A stretch of 64,000 nucleotides of DNA from Trichoplax adhaerens (Eukaryota; Placozoa; Uniplacotomia; Trichoplacea; Trichoplacidae). The stretch's first letter is position 1, and each line of letters starts with the position of its first letter. Shown piece by piece: positions 35,001 to 63,869 of this stretch. The stretch covers positions 717,693 through 781,692 of the forward strand of contig NW_002060953.1 in assembly GCF_000150275.1 (NCBI RefSeq). Direction: 5' to 3'. Position numbers and translations under genes: made by a program. The notes under the pieces are model-generated. The model was not told the DNA's origin. It made no database searches and worked only from the letters and a program-made list of their open reading frames with translations.

Positions 35001-36637
35001 ATTAGGCTTCGTATTTAATCTGCCATGTGCCAGTTTTTATATGACTATTCTCTATATAAATTATAGGGATTGTCTTTTTCAAAGAGGAGAGCATTATATT
35101 AATTAGTGGTGGTCTTGTATAACGTTAACGGACAAAAACGTGATCATGATGATTGCATTACGAAATAATTATGCATAATCGTTCTTGAGCCATTCGTTAC
35201 AACCTCATTATCATATTACATAATTGCATTGAAAATAGAGCAGTCTTCGTAAAGGATAGTTTTGGTCTTATAGCGATATTAAATTAAAGTAAATATTACT
35301 TGCTCTTACATAGATGAAGATAGAAAGAAAAGAAATTCTAGAATACATAGAGGTTTAGTTATAGCATTTCTTCCAATTCTGCAATATACTTTAATCATCG
35401 ATTGTTACTTCATTTTACCGGACTAAAATAGGGGATGACGATATGATTTTTCTGATTTTATTAATCATTGTATTCTTGCTAGTAAATTTATTTAAGGGCG
35501 GTGCCGAGCTATTCAATTGTTATGTTATTTAGTTGATTATATCAAAAGCTTAATATTGATCTTAACTTAAGCAGTCAAAATATATGTTAATTAAAATAAC
35601 ATTGTATTGTCATTTTGATAGGCAAGAAAGCAAATTAAATCTAAAAGTAGGGTAATAAGTTCAAGTCTTCATCTATACAGTATATGTACCTTATAGACTA
35701 GCCTAGATCTGTATTCTGAGGAAAAAACGGACAATAGTCAATTACTTTATTCTCTAATGTAATTTGCTCAATATACTTAATATTCATGGTGGTCGAGAAA
35801 GCGCAATTTATATGTATACGCAGTATAAATGTCTGCAATCTCTGTAGTGGGTAGATTATTATTAGTAGACTATTCGGAAAAAAAATCACAAATAGTGTAG
35901 TTCCGATAGAGGAGGATAGAACCCAGTAGCCACATTATATGAAATAGATCTCATAGTTGTCAATAGGAGCATATAAATTTAGGGGCAGGGGAAATAGTAA
36001 TTTTTTCTTATCAGTTTAATAATTTTAATGCGCTATAATTTATTACCTTATAACTCAGGTCATCAATTAATTATAGTTCAGACTAATATGAATTATATAA
36101 TTATGGGAGATATGGATGATATTGCGATATTTTATATGGACGGATTTGATTATGAATATGTACAAGTGATAGCTTGGCGTTCATCAAGCGTTAAGAGTAG
36201 CCAATTTTATACGCGATAACGTAAATACGAGTTAGACCATTTTTGGTATAAGATGAGATTAGAATTTACTTCTCACTAATATTTCAATCGAAATATATTG
36301 TAAGAGGTTTATAATATATTTTATATTGACAATTTTGCACGATATATGCATGAAATGAAAGCTATTGAAAGTAGGCGGATAAATTTTTACAGCGTAATCT
36401 TTATCGAAATGCGATGCGTGTAGTGAGCTTAAAGTAAGTAAATTTTTAAAAATTAATTAATAGCAAATTCAGGTTACATAACTATCAAAATTTATGATTA
36501 TACTATTATTTTTAATTACTGAAAGATTTATTGGCGATCCAATTAATTTTTAGCAAGTTTTAGGAGTTATTATTTTACATAACAGCCTCACCTGCTAAAA
36601 GTAGCAACAGTCCTAGCGCAATCATCTTGGCGGCCAT
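16533..36637 (-). CDS. Middle gene: giant type I membrane protein with 20 MAM and 15 LDLa modules (MALRD1/endotubin-like)
   Basis: Complete 25-exon model. Exons in order: 36592-36637, 34054-34206, 33473-33720, 32454-32942, 30569-32339, 27358-29447, 26954-27161, 26593-26843, 26131-26407, 25754-26014, 25298-25557, 25010-25217, 24633-24779, 23563-24467, 22080-23420, 18972-21690, 18706-18831, 18430-18579, 18002-18214, 17739-17879, 17477-17635, 17151-17276, 17020-17046, 16840-16927, 16533-16722. They sum to 12,594 nt: 4197 residues and TAA at 16533-16535. All introns are GT-AG and phases match throughout. Order: signal peptide (1 to about 22); MAM 1-6 (about 24-1019); LDLa 1 (about 1030-1063); then MAM 7-20 interleaved with LDLa 2-13; LDLa 14 and 15 (about 4013-4096); helix (about 4108-4130); cytoplasmic tail with NPLY (4184-4187). 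The plan resembles MALRD1 and apical endosomal glycoprotein, suggesting a surface or endocytic receptor; ligand and partners are unknown. The right gene is its tandem duplicate. Confidence 0.9.
17151..18831 (-). CDS. Middle gene exons 17-22: LDLa 13, MAM 20, LDLa 14 and LDLa 15
   Basis: Six small exons, all phase 1 at both ends. Exon 17 (18706-18831) is LDLa 13 ([18 protein letters not shown]). Exons 18-20 (18430-18579, 18002-18214, 17739-17879) encode MAM 20, from [10 protein letters not shown] to [10 protein letters not shown]. Exon 21 (17477-17635) is LDLa 14 ([16 protein letters not shown]) and exon 22 (17151-17276) is LDLa 15 ([16 protein letters not shown]). The donor of exon 19 reads AAG|GTTGTT and is weak; the right gene has AAG|GTAAGA at the same place. 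Symmetric 1-1 exons are the classic form for shuffled extracellular modules. Confidence 0.87.
18972..21690 (-). CDS. Middle gene exon 16: 2.7 kb intronless block, MAM 15 end to MAM 19, LDLa 9-12
   Basis: Starts in phase 0 after TCTATAG ([13 protein letters not shown]), ends in phase 1 at ACAA|GTGAGA. Order: end of MAM 15, LDLa 9 ([16 protein letters not shown]), MAM 16 ([10 protein letters not shown]), P/T linker, LDLa 10 ([16 protein letters not shown]), MAM 17 ([10 protein letters not shown]), LDLa 11 ([13 protein letters not shown], lacking the usual D before x-SDE), MAM 18 ([10 protein letters not shown], atypical RIGIDAISF end), LDLa 12 ([16 protein letters not shown]) and MAM 19 ([10 protein letters not shown]). 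The introns that split MAM domains elsewhere in the gene are all absent from this block. Confidence 0.9.
21691..22079. other. Middle gene intron 15, 389 bp, no internal feature
   Basis: AT-rich intron from donor CAA|GTAAGC to acceptor TTCTATAG, between exons 15 and 16. The matching intron of the right gene (48331-48453) is only 123 bp, so this one has grown or the other has shrunk. No repeat unit was recognised inside. Confidence 0.6.
22080..24467 (-). CDS. Middle gene exons 14-15: MAM 12 (rest) to MAM 15 with LDLa 6-8
   Basis: Exon 14 (23563-24467, [10 protein letters not shown]) completes MAM 12, then LDLa 6 ([16 protein letters not shown]) and most of MAM 13 ([10 protein letters not shown]); its donor is AGG|GTAAAT, phase 0. 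Exon 15 (22080-23420, [14 protein letters not shown]) closes MAM 13 and encodes LDLa 7 ([19 protein letters not shown] instead of SDE), MAM 14 ([10 protein letters not shown]), a T/P linker, LDLa 8 ([16 protein letters not shown]) and most of MAM 15 ([10 protein letters not shown]). Donor CAA|GTAAGC. Exon 15 is 1341 nt, exactly as in the right gene. Confidence 0.88.
24633..27161 (-). CDS. Middle gene exons 7-13: LDLa 3-5 with MAM 9 (end), 10, 11 and start of 12
   Basis: Exon 7 (26954-27161) closes MAM 9 and encodes LDLa 3 ([16 protein letters not shown]). Exons 8 (26593-26843) and 9 (26131-26407) encode MAM 10; their junction is phase 0 in GCQ|MRFWYHM, an intron position not used by the other MAM repeats. 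Exon 10 (25754-26014) has LDLa 4 ([16 protein letters not shown]) and the start of MAM 11. Exon 11 (25298-25557, [10 protein letters not shown]) and exon 12 (25010-25217) finish MAM 11; exon 12 also encodes LDLa 5, which has a seventh cysteine (DCCDSSDE). Exon 13 (24633-24779) starts MAM 12 ([10 protein letters not shown]). Confidence 0.87.
27358..29447 (-). CDS. Middle gene exon 6: MAM 6 (rest), LDLa 1, MAM 7, LDLa 2, MAM 8 and most of MAM 9
   Basis: Starts in phase 1 (GHFMYLESS) and ends in phase 0 at AAG|GTTAGA. LDLa 1 has six cysteines but RDE in place of the usual SDE ([10 protein letters not shown]). MAM 7 ([10 protein letters not shown]) is divergent around DHTTKSTTG. LDLa 2 is canonical ([16 protein letters not shown]). 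MAM 8 ([10 protein letters not shown]) ends FTTDC. After a P/T/V-rich linker MAM 9 ([10 protein letters not shown]) is cut before its last 30 residues, which lie on exon 7. Confidence 0.88.
29448..30568. repeat. Middle gene intron 5 (1.1 kb) filled with diverged tandem repeat, about 195-250 bp units
   Basis: The anchor AATCTACCAT followed by AGTATCCATT recurs at about 29910, 30160 and 30355, and a second anchor, GAAATAACGT-G, at about 30080, 30272 and 30525. Between them GGAAATG-ATAGG and AAGTTATT also recur in order. The last unit ends about 30 bases from the exon 5 donor at 30568. The family is unrelated in sequence to the repeat in the same intron of the right gene. Confidence 0.72.
30569..34206 (-). 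CDS. Middle gene exons 2-5: MAM domains 1-5 and start of 6
   Basis: Exon 2 (34054-34206) opens MAM 1 ([10 protein letters not shown]). Exon 3 (33473-33720, [10 protein letters not shown]) gives its centre. Exon 4 (32454-32942) closes it with [10 protein letters not shown] and carries most of MAM 2 ([10 protein letters not shown]). Exon 5 (30569-32339) closes MAM 2 ([10 protein letters not shown]), then encodes MAM 3 ([10 protein letters not shown]), a P/T/S linker, MAM 4 ([10 protein letters not shown]), MAM 5 ([11 protein letters not shown]) and the start of MAM 6 ([10 protein letters not shown]). Donors and acceptors are GT-AG in phases 1, 0, 0 and 1. No LDLa occurs in this N-terminal quarter, which looks like the MAM-only left gene. 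Confidence 0.88.
32943..33472. repeat. Middle gene intron 3 with three-copy repeat, about 105 bp units
   Basis: Units begin near 33080, 33182 and 33289. Each has AGCTATGA or AGCTGTGA, then AATAGGC or TATAGGC, a T/C-rich run, a CACTGATAT-like block, and GAATATGCGT-like sequence followed by TTAATT. The rest of the 530-bp intron shows nothing else recognisable. Confidence 0.65.
33721..34053. other. Middle gene intron 2, 333 bp, no internal feature
   Basis: AT-rich intron between exon 2 (donor CAG|GTTAGT at 34054/34053) and exon 3 (acceptor ending at 33721). No open frame, repeat or RNA structure worth listing was seen. Confidence 0.6.
34685..34700. promoter_or_regulatory. Everted AGGTCA pair (possible nuclear-receptor type site)
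   Basis: TGACCT and AGGTCA separated by TATG form a perfect 6-bp palindrome. AGGTCA is the classic half-site of nuclear hormone receptors, and this would be an everted repeat with a 4-base spacer inside intron 1. A single short palindrome of this kind can easily arise by chance, so the call is tentative. Confidence 0.2.
34965..35028. repeat. Nested inverted repeat able to fold into a long hairpin
   Basis: Outer arms ACATGGCAGAT (34965-34975) and ATCTGCCATGT (35018-35028) are perfect reverse complements. Inner arms 34988-34998 (ATACGAAAGCC) and 35005-35014 (GGCTTCGTAT) pair with one bulged A around a 6-base loop. Total span 64 bases. It may be a structured RNA, a tiny inverted-repeat element or chance; no target-site duplication was identified. 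Confidence 0.55.
36592..36637 (-). CDS. Middle gene exon 1: signal peptide exon
   Basis: A 46-nt coding exon: ATG at 36637, 15 codons and one base, then donor CAG|GTGAGG. Joined in phase 1 to 34206 it gives [18 protein letters not shown] followed by SQAQFNC, a textbook signal peptide with a charged start, a leucine core and an A-x-S/A-x-A type cleavage region. The same exon, same length and phase, exists in the right gene at 62113-62158, which is the strongest support for it. An alternative ATG at 34234 is rejected because it lies inside the T-rich acceptor tract. Confidence 0.85.
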
Positions 36638-36730
36638 GCTTGCTTTAGGGATAAAAGCAAGAGATTAGAAGGTCTGCTTTAGTAATCGCTTATAATAACT
36701 ATAATTTCAATACCGAGGGCAAAACATGGT
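36638..36730 (-). promoter_or_regulatory. Candidate promoter and 5' UTR of the middle gene, TATA-like element
   Basis: On the minus strand TATTATAAG lies at 36689-36697, about 52-60 bases upstream of the ATG. The same word sits at a similar distance (62217-62225) upstream of the right gene. Flanking sequence is also alignable: a GCAAG block next to the ATG and CCCTC-GGT-T upstream of the TATA-like word. Conservation between two otherwise diverged upstream regions supports function; the transcription start is not shown. Confidence 0.45.
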
Positions 36731-37280
36731 ACAAGGTACATCATGATACAATGTAAGATATCAGATGTTGATTGGTAGATGGGTAGTTTATAATTTGCAT
36801 AACAATTCTGTACTTGTGCACCTTGATCATTGGTATTAGTGTGATTAGTACTAAGTTATGATTTTTCTTAATCAGATCGGCTGAGCTTTGATGGTGTGGA
36901 TTATACTTTCGTCATCAATTTTATTAGTTTGATATGCGTAATAAGCAGTCTAAACAATTGAGTACGCAACTTTGATCTTAAGAATGCCTGCAATTTCAAG
37001 AGCAATTTTAAAACTACTTTCATATCTGTCTGTTTAATATAATTTTACTGAAGTAGAAAATGAGACACAGCTTGTAAAGAGTATCATGACATGGACTGAT
37101 CATTCAGCTTTATCTTTGAACATCTTTATTATTGTATATTCTATACTACAAGTTAATCTTAAGTATCAGTTATTTTAGCCAGTCTTAGTAATTGTCCTCA
37201 TCGAGCTACTATCGTTATTACAACTAAGATATAGAGAGACAATAGGTGTTTTTACTTTTAGGATTTATTGTAAAATAGTA

Positions 37281-37345
37281 CCCATGGTTACATTGCACTT
37301 CGTCATTTCTATCGACGTCGTTGCATGTTACGGTTCGATGTTGTT
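37281..37345. promoter_or_regulatory. Upstream block shared with the right gene
   Basis: About 0.65 kb upstream of the middle-gene ATG. TTTCTATCGACGTCGTTGCA-TGTTAC here matches TTTCTACCGACATCGTCGCA-TGTTAC at 63059-63084 with four mismatches in 26 bases, and the surrounding 65 bases also align loosely (CCCA-GG, ACATTG). It could be a shared enhancer, an unrecognised 5' exon or a leftover of the duplication. Confidence 0.45.
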
Positions 37346-40300
37346 GTTTTCTAAATTTGAGCTTATTTTCCCATGAATATTAATGTATATAAGTTACAAG
37401 GTAACTTTATTCTGAAAGTAAGTCTGTAGTAATAATCTACAGAAAATGATAGCGTATTTATTGTCACCCTGTTGATAACAGAAATTTGTAGCGTTAACTC
37501 CTCTCAGTATACTGTACATACTGATATAGCTCTTCATTTGTTATACTATTTTTAAGTTTAGTATTGATATTAATCTAGTTAGATTGAATTATTAGAACAT
37601 AAATGGTTGATTTACTTTCAGTTTGTCTAGTATCGAATGATCGTAACCATCATTTTTTGTTCTTTTGCATCTAATAACATTTTATTGAAATGTCTATAGT
37701 GCTATATATGAGAAGAGTTACCAGTGTCATTGGACTATGAGCATTTCCAATAGTAACCTTCCCTAATCTCCTTTTCTAATATTAATATTCTAGATTACCA
37801 TTTACCGCTGTCCGGTAAATATCTTAAAATTTTGTAAACCTATATGTTAAAATTTAAACATTAGCTTCAAATATAATGCTGTCATCTCAGCTGTCATATG
37901 CATAGATAGACAACATAACCTTGTTATTGATCGAATAAAATACTAAAGGCTGTAGAGAATTTTTTGATTCATAGAACTACGTAATATTTCTGATAGCATT
38001 ATCCTAAAAGCATGAATTATGTTTTTTCCGTATCTCGAAGATATCAATGTAGCATCATTTCTTGCATGTACATTAATCTGTAGCTAGCTTGCCTATCAGG
38101 ATGATATAAAATCAGATGGATGCGATTCAATAATATATAACCTCATTTAATCGCACTGTATACCTGAAAGGATTTACGCTAAGGTCATCGATTCTATTAT
38201 AATTAAGTCTTCCTTGTAAATGATGCTTGTAGCGCTTTACCATATAAAATTCGTTTTTTTATTTTCTAATTTATGACAGAATTAAAAATATCTATATTAA
38301 ATGCTGCCTTGACTTTACCTACTGGCTGAGAATATTACGAGTGCATAGTCATTAGCCCGCATAGACCGAGGTATGTAACCGGTAGTTTATCTCCAACTAA
38401 GATTTCAGCAGAGATAAAGTACGGCAAACGTCTATTATGGCAAGTATTATTTTAGTGGAACAAGTCTATTTAGTTAGTTTGAATCTATTCAAAACGATTG
38501 ATTAGCAAATAAACAAAATGTCTCCATATGTAGTGAATAGGTACAATTAATTGTCAATCGTCGATGTTTTAAATAACGATTACAGTAATGGAGCAGGGTC
38601 AATAACAGCAATTATATTTTAAAGTAGAATCCTCAATAAGAAGTAATTTATATCACAAGGGGCGTGGAAACGCTAATAATTTTGCAATAAATAAAGCTAA
38701 ACGCCCAGTTTTGCTTTTAGTCAGTAAATCATCAGCAACAAGTTTTTGGTAAGATGCTGAGCACTAAGATAGTAATTCAGTTAGATTGCTTTTAGGTTAG
38801 TAAAGATAAATAGCAACAAGAAATGTAGGTCAGCAATATTGTTTTACCTTTATTCAAGATAGTAGTCAAGCTATTCGACATTTTCCGTTAATGTGATTAA
38901 TAACGTCGAAACTTTCAAATTATAGCGTAATACGTTAAAAAATAGAGTAATTATTATCGGAACACAAATATAGCATCGATCATCTGCCTTCCAACTAGTA
39001 TCAAATACAACGGACGAATTTGCTATAGCGTTAAACGCACCAAATCCAAAGATTAATAAAAAAATTGATTAATTATCAGTAATTACGAAAAAATAAATGC
39101 CTCAAGAAATAGGACATATTTCCTACAGTAAAAAGCCAACGTGTGCAAAAAAATTACCCATCATCCACTCGGTTAGGAATAAAAGGCGATAGCGCCAATT
39201 TGATTAATATTGACTTAATTGTGCTTAATTAAGTTGATTATTGACTTAGGTTTGGTTATCACGAGGCATCGTAGATTATTCGTATTATCTTGATGGCTAT
39301 CTATTTGTTCTATCAGAGACTGTCATAGTTTAGCAATTAGAAAAGAATGGGATGGGCTAATTTGTTAACTGATTACTTAATGTCAGATCGATTTAAGGTC
39401 ACATTGAGATAATGATAATTTATAATAATCTTGCTTGTCTGAATATTCATGAAATTTAATTATCTATGAATATTTGTTTCAAGCTAGGCATAAATTAATT
39501 ATTATATTTTGCGAAAGATATATGCAATGCATAAGTTAGGTCAATTATTTTCTCCCCTACTTTAACCTTTCCTTATATGGTAATTCCATCTTCATTTGCT
39601 TATTTATAGTTGGAGTAATGACAAATGCATATTGAATATTGAAAAATAACTGATACCATAATACTTGATGGCTATTATAATTCGTGAAATTTATGCAGTG
39701 AACTCTCTTATATGACAAAAAGATTTCTAGTTACCCTTTGTTCCAGTAATTTTACTGATATGACCTATGTTAACGCTGGCAGCGATACAATTGTGATCAT
39801 GATTGAATGAATTGATTTAACGAGCTAATATTCTGCCCTATAGATTAATATCATCAGTACTGATCTAATAAACTACTTAAGAGACTTTATAGAGCTGACT
39901 GAGTAGAAAATTAAAGGTAGTTATAATGCAAAATATAATTCGATATGATTGTATTTTGCTGCAGTAATAATTTAATTTCGTCCATTTTAGTAATGATATC
40001 GACTTATAAGATCTACTGAGATATTAAAAACTTGAAATGACGGAGGCATACAAGTAATTTCTAAGTAAGATTTTAAATTCCGTTCATCGTACTTTCATAT
40101 TTGCTGATGAAAGCACAGTAGATCAGCTAAGATGTAATAAAGCAGAATTATGAAAGGTCATATAGCTATACCCCTCTATAATCGATTCATGAGATTTTAT
40201 TCAACTACACAAATCATTAACCTTAGTCTATTCTGATCTGAATACGATATAATTTAAATGGTAACCGTTCCTTTTGCTATAATAGATGAATTGAATGACA

Positions 40301-42700
40301 CAGATCCAGCTACAATTTGCAATTCCTTTTCTCCAGATTGATGGATTTTATAATTTTATTAATTAATCGCACTGAAATTTTCGACGGACAATTTTTATGT
40401 ATTACTCTACAGCTGCATCGTGTGAAAATTAAATAATACAGTTTACAGGAACGATGACATTTAGTGATCTTTGGATTAATCACCTTATGTAAGCTTCCTA
40501 CTATCCAAAATTAATCATCCTCTTATATAAATATACAATCAAAGCCTTGTCATAATATGGTAGCACTTGCGTTTTTCACGCGGTCTGTTATATTAATCTA
40601 ACACATGTAAATTGACTCATTTATTCTTTCTCTTTTATCTATTCTAATAGATCAAAGTGATCAAGCAAGAATACTATTGCAACTCAATAAATAAGCTAGC
40701 TCATAAATTACAGTAATATTTTTAATTATACTAATTTCTTGTCATGGGTGGACAGATTTATTTGATGAACATAATAGGTAGGATGTCTCTAAGATATTAT
40801 ACTAACTTGATGGATTGGACTATTGATATAGATGAATTCCAGTAATTGTCTATTTAAGTCTAGCACCATTTTACTGTCTACAAAACTTTATTTCTATCTC
40901 AAGAATACAATCAGTAAAGGTAATAATTATAATTATTATTCTCAGATTTAAGAATCTTTCACCACGATCGTGTTGGTAATAGCTTTCGTTTACGTCAGCT
41001 ATATTGATTACATTTGTAGTAAAATTTAAAAAATGCTATAGAATGTTCAAACTTGGCATTGTCATTCTTTATCATCTTAAGTAGAAATTATTCGATACTC
41101 CTAAGATGGTGCAGCAATATTATTGTTCGACTAGGAATCTCTTTTTATCTCCATTTACCTTATTTCGTTATTAACTTCATGCTGAGTCATTAGTTGTATG
41201 TAGACTACTCTTTATTCGCAATCAGAATCATCGAAAAGTAATGATAATGCTCTATAGTGGATATGTAGCTTTGTCGGAGTAGATGTTTAATAAGACAAAT
41301 TATTTTGATTGGTCTACAATCATGATCTAATCTGTTCCTAATTATCGCAGTTAAGATTGTTGATTCTTAATAAATCTCTTATAGAGAGCAAAGAATAATA
41401 TTTTTCTTGAAAACTTATTTCGACCTAAATTGCTCCAAACTCTATCAGTGCCTTACAACAGGTCCGTTAATGATGGTGATGGTATGTCATTTATTCGATT
41501 AAGCCTGTTCTGTCATAGTTAGCAAATAAGGACTAGAAAAGTAAGCCTCTACTACGCTGGAGGAATAATATTTGATAGGGAATAAATAATATGGCAACCT
41601 GAGAAATACATTCATTTGTTAAGATATTTCTATTTGTCATCATTTATCTTCAACTTTTTTTGATCTACAGTAATTTCTATAACTACTTTAAATTTATCTG
41701 GCATGATTTGTTTTTATTCACTATATCTAGTGTGTTTCGGAATAATTAACTTAGAATATGAATGATTGGCTAGTTTACGGCTGTTCTGTTGATAAATTTC
41801 TCAGCTAATCCGTTTAATTGATAATGATAGAATATAACACGACTATTTTTAGTCATTGAAGTTTGAACAATCGACATAGACTGCTTTACCTGTAGCAGCT
41901 ATAAATCTAGCCGTGCTTACTTCTTATCCAATAATTACGGTAATGCGCAATCACAATGATACAGAGCTACACAAAATCCTATAGCTATATGCGATATGAA
42001 TATATATAGCTATAACACAAAATCCTATAGCTACAGTATCTACTATTTCATGAATTACTGAAATTAACTGAATAAAAATAGCATGAGAAAAAATCTTATC
42101 TTTGATATCAAGTATTATTGCTTTGATAATTATTTATTCTCTATGCTAATAGGAATGCTTACTATGATGCGAATAAAAAATATCGCGTTAGCATACAATT
42201 TATTTAAGTATAAGTTTATGTAGCAGTAAAGACATAAGGATACAGAAATCAAACAATATTAAAATTTATAAGAAATGAATTAATAGGACAAGTTTAAATT
42301 ATCATTAGAATCATATTCGATAAAACTACAGTATGCAGTTGTTATGAAACCGCCAGCTGCACTTTCAGGTAGTATTTTAAATTTAGACAAACTTTACGAA
42401 TTGTAAGTTTAAAGACATACATTGTAGAAATAAAACTATGTTCAAAATGAGCTAAAAGGACGTCTAGAATGAGCAATAAAAATTATAACACCAATGTTAT
42501 GCGCTAATAAGTATCATATATGCTAGCAAAGATAAAAGTTTTTCTCCAGCTTTCAGTTCTACTAGCATCTAATGATTCATTCTCAGCATAGCAGTCTTAA
42601 CCGTTGTAAAAATTAAATTATGGCATATTGAAAGTTTTTAAATTATTATACGATCATTAAGCCATAATGATATTAAAGAATAAGATCCAGAAAGGTAAGT

Positions 42701-62158
<19,458 letters not shown>

Positions 62159-62260
62159 ACTTGCTGTGGGTAAGGTGAAAGCAAGTGATATGAATTTTGT
62201 GCAGCAGGTAGTTATTCTTATAATACGTGAATTTGTAACCTGAGGGGAATGCCTTATACA
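62159..62260 (-). promoter_or_regulatory. Candidate promoter and 5' UTR of the right gene, TATA-like element
   Basis: TATTATAAG on the minus strand at 62217-62225, about 59-67 bases upstream of the ATG, equivalent to 36689-36697 in the middle gene. The GCAAG-containing leader next to the ATG and the CCCCTCAGGTTA block further upstream are also shared. If the word is a TATA box the 5' UTR would be about 30-40 bases. Confidence 0.45.
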
Positions 62261-62649
62261 CTATGCATTCGTATTCAAAGGTCAATAAAAGATTGCAGAC
62301 TAGTGTATTGTATTAATTGATATAATGATATTCTAACCGAGTAGAATAGCGCAGTAATATTGTTATGCGATCACGAAGCGAGGTAATTGTTTTATTTAGC
62401 TCTACTTTTGATAATAAGGCCATTAATATTGAAATGATAATGACAATTATTGTTTTGTAGAGAGAAAGAGGCAGAGAGGACGATAGGATTGATATTGTGA
62501 TATGGTTTCTATTCTTCGCGAACTACGTTAATTAAGTAGTTGATGCACATAATTATTTTAGTAATTATCGCCTGCACCTTCTTGAAAAGTTGAATATTAG
62601 AGGTCATTTTTAGATTTTATTCTTCAACACATCAAAAATAGGAAGCTTG

Positions 62650-62985
62650 TTCACAAAAGTTCAATTTAAGGCTGCTAATATTTGAACTAATTAAAGTTGA
62701 CTTATTTCCATTAAAATAATATGAAACTCATTCGGAAATGATTTAATTTATAGCTGATGATATTTGAACTATTTAAAATTGACTTCTATCCATTACAATA
62801 ATATGCAACCCCTTTCAGAAATGATTCAATTTCTCGTGGATGATATTTGAAATAGTTTAATTGACTGACGTCCCTTAAAATGACATAAAACTTATTGGGA
62901 AATGATTCTGTTTATAGCTGATGATAGCCGAACTAGTTAAAGTTGATTAATATCCATTAAAATGATTTCTTTTAAATGAATTCAA
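62650..62985. repeat. Tandem repeat about 0.5 kb upstream of the right gene, about 83 bp units, four copies
   Basis: Units near 62654, 62735, 62816 and 62899 share GGAAATGATT-AATTTATAGCTGATGATATTTGAACTA, then TTAAA-TTGACT, TCCATTAAAAT and ATATGAAACT. The first copy is the most decayed. No coding potential. Confidence 0.75.
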
Positions 62986-63034
62986 AAGTCGAAACAAAGG
63001 CCAGTCTTGCAAGATTATTGTTGGTTACTAGTAA

Positions 63035-63099
63035 CCCACGGAGACATTGTTCATCTAATTTCTACCGACATCGTCGCATGTTACTGCTTGATTATCTCT
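63035..63099. promoter_or_regulatory. Upstream block shared with the middle gene
   Basis: Counterpart of 37281-37345, here about 0.9 kb upstream of the right-gene ATG. The core CGACATCGTCGCATGTTAC differs from CGACGTCGTTGCATGTTAC at two positions. No long open frame crosses both copies. Confidence 0.45.
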
Positions 63100-63605
63100 T
63101 TTGTGTCATTCAATACTGTTTATTTCATAAGATTGTCGAATAAAAAATTGAAAACGTGATCCTATCATCTAAAGCTTTACCTTATAAGTTAATACAAGCA
63201 CTGATGTCATAAATATACAAATGTTGCATAATATAGGACAGCTGATTGTAAATTGTTTATCCGCCTAACATTCTGTAAGAGAAATGGTAAAGACAATAAT
63301 ATCAACATAGCTTAGACTGTTGCTTTGGGCTGTATTATGATAGGATATAGAACTAGATAGGTCGACCGATAATAACGAGTTTACGCAATACGAAGTTCAA
63401 AAGCTAAGGCTTCCTGCGGTAATTTTAGATGATGTAATTAAATTATCTGTGTAATGGCACATAATACAGTTACTATACGAGTATGTCCTATTTTTTGCAT
63501 AATTGTATTTGAATTTTATTGATGCTTTCAGGCTTTACAGACTTGAATATCATTGAGAGTTTTTCATCTAGATTATTTGTCATAATTATTTACCAAAATT
63601 GGTTT

Positions 63606-63869
63606 AAAAAATACCAATTTAAGTAAAGTAACGGATCACCAATACTTTTCGAAGCTGATTTACACTGAAATTAAGTGATTGATTGCTTGGTGTTAAAAAA
63701 TAGTTACGTGTATATTGAATTTAATATGGTCTAGCGCCGTTTATAGACGTTATGTACAATATTTATTTGCCTCATTTCTTCAAAAAACATTAATTCAGAA
63801 AAGTAACGAATCATCATTATTTTCAGAAGCTGATTTACGCTGAAATTGAGTGATTGATGCTTAATCTTA
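63606..63869. repeat. Two-copy direct repeat, copies about 176 bp apart
   Basis: Bases 63606-63694 and 63782-63869 share AAAAAATACC-AATT or AAAAAACATTAATT, AAAGTAACG-ATCA, GAAGCTGATTTAC-CTGAAATT-AGTGATTGAT and CTT. The similarity is high in the GAAGCTGATTTAC portion. Confidence 0.75.

Larger units (their letters stand above)
34207..36591. other. Middle gene intron 1 (2.4 kb), noncoding, with hairpin-forming segments
   Basis: Lies between the signal-peptide exon and exon 2. Its acceptor is preceded by a nine-T run. The small open frames inside (35698-35889 minus, 36028-36219 plus) have no recognisable domain and no paralogous counterpart. A compound inverted repeat at 34965-35028 and a TGACCT-TATG-AGGTCA palindrome at 34685-34700 are the only structured elements noticed. 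Confidence 0.6.
36638..42700. other. 6 kb intergenic region between middle and right genes
   Basis: Contains the upstream region of the middle gene and the 3' UTR of the right gene. No open frame with domain content, no MAM or LDLa remnant and no transposon ends were found. A short direct repeat (CACAAAATCCTATAGCTA) occurs twice, near 41970 and 42015. Apart from the promoter and shared block listed separately, nothing else could be supported. Confidence 0.6.

Noticed and set aside
41940-42040. Duplicated CACAAAATCCTATAGCTA as a mobile-element footprint
   Set aside because: Only two short copies about 45 bases apart in very AT-rich DNA; no terminal inverted repeats or coding remnant.
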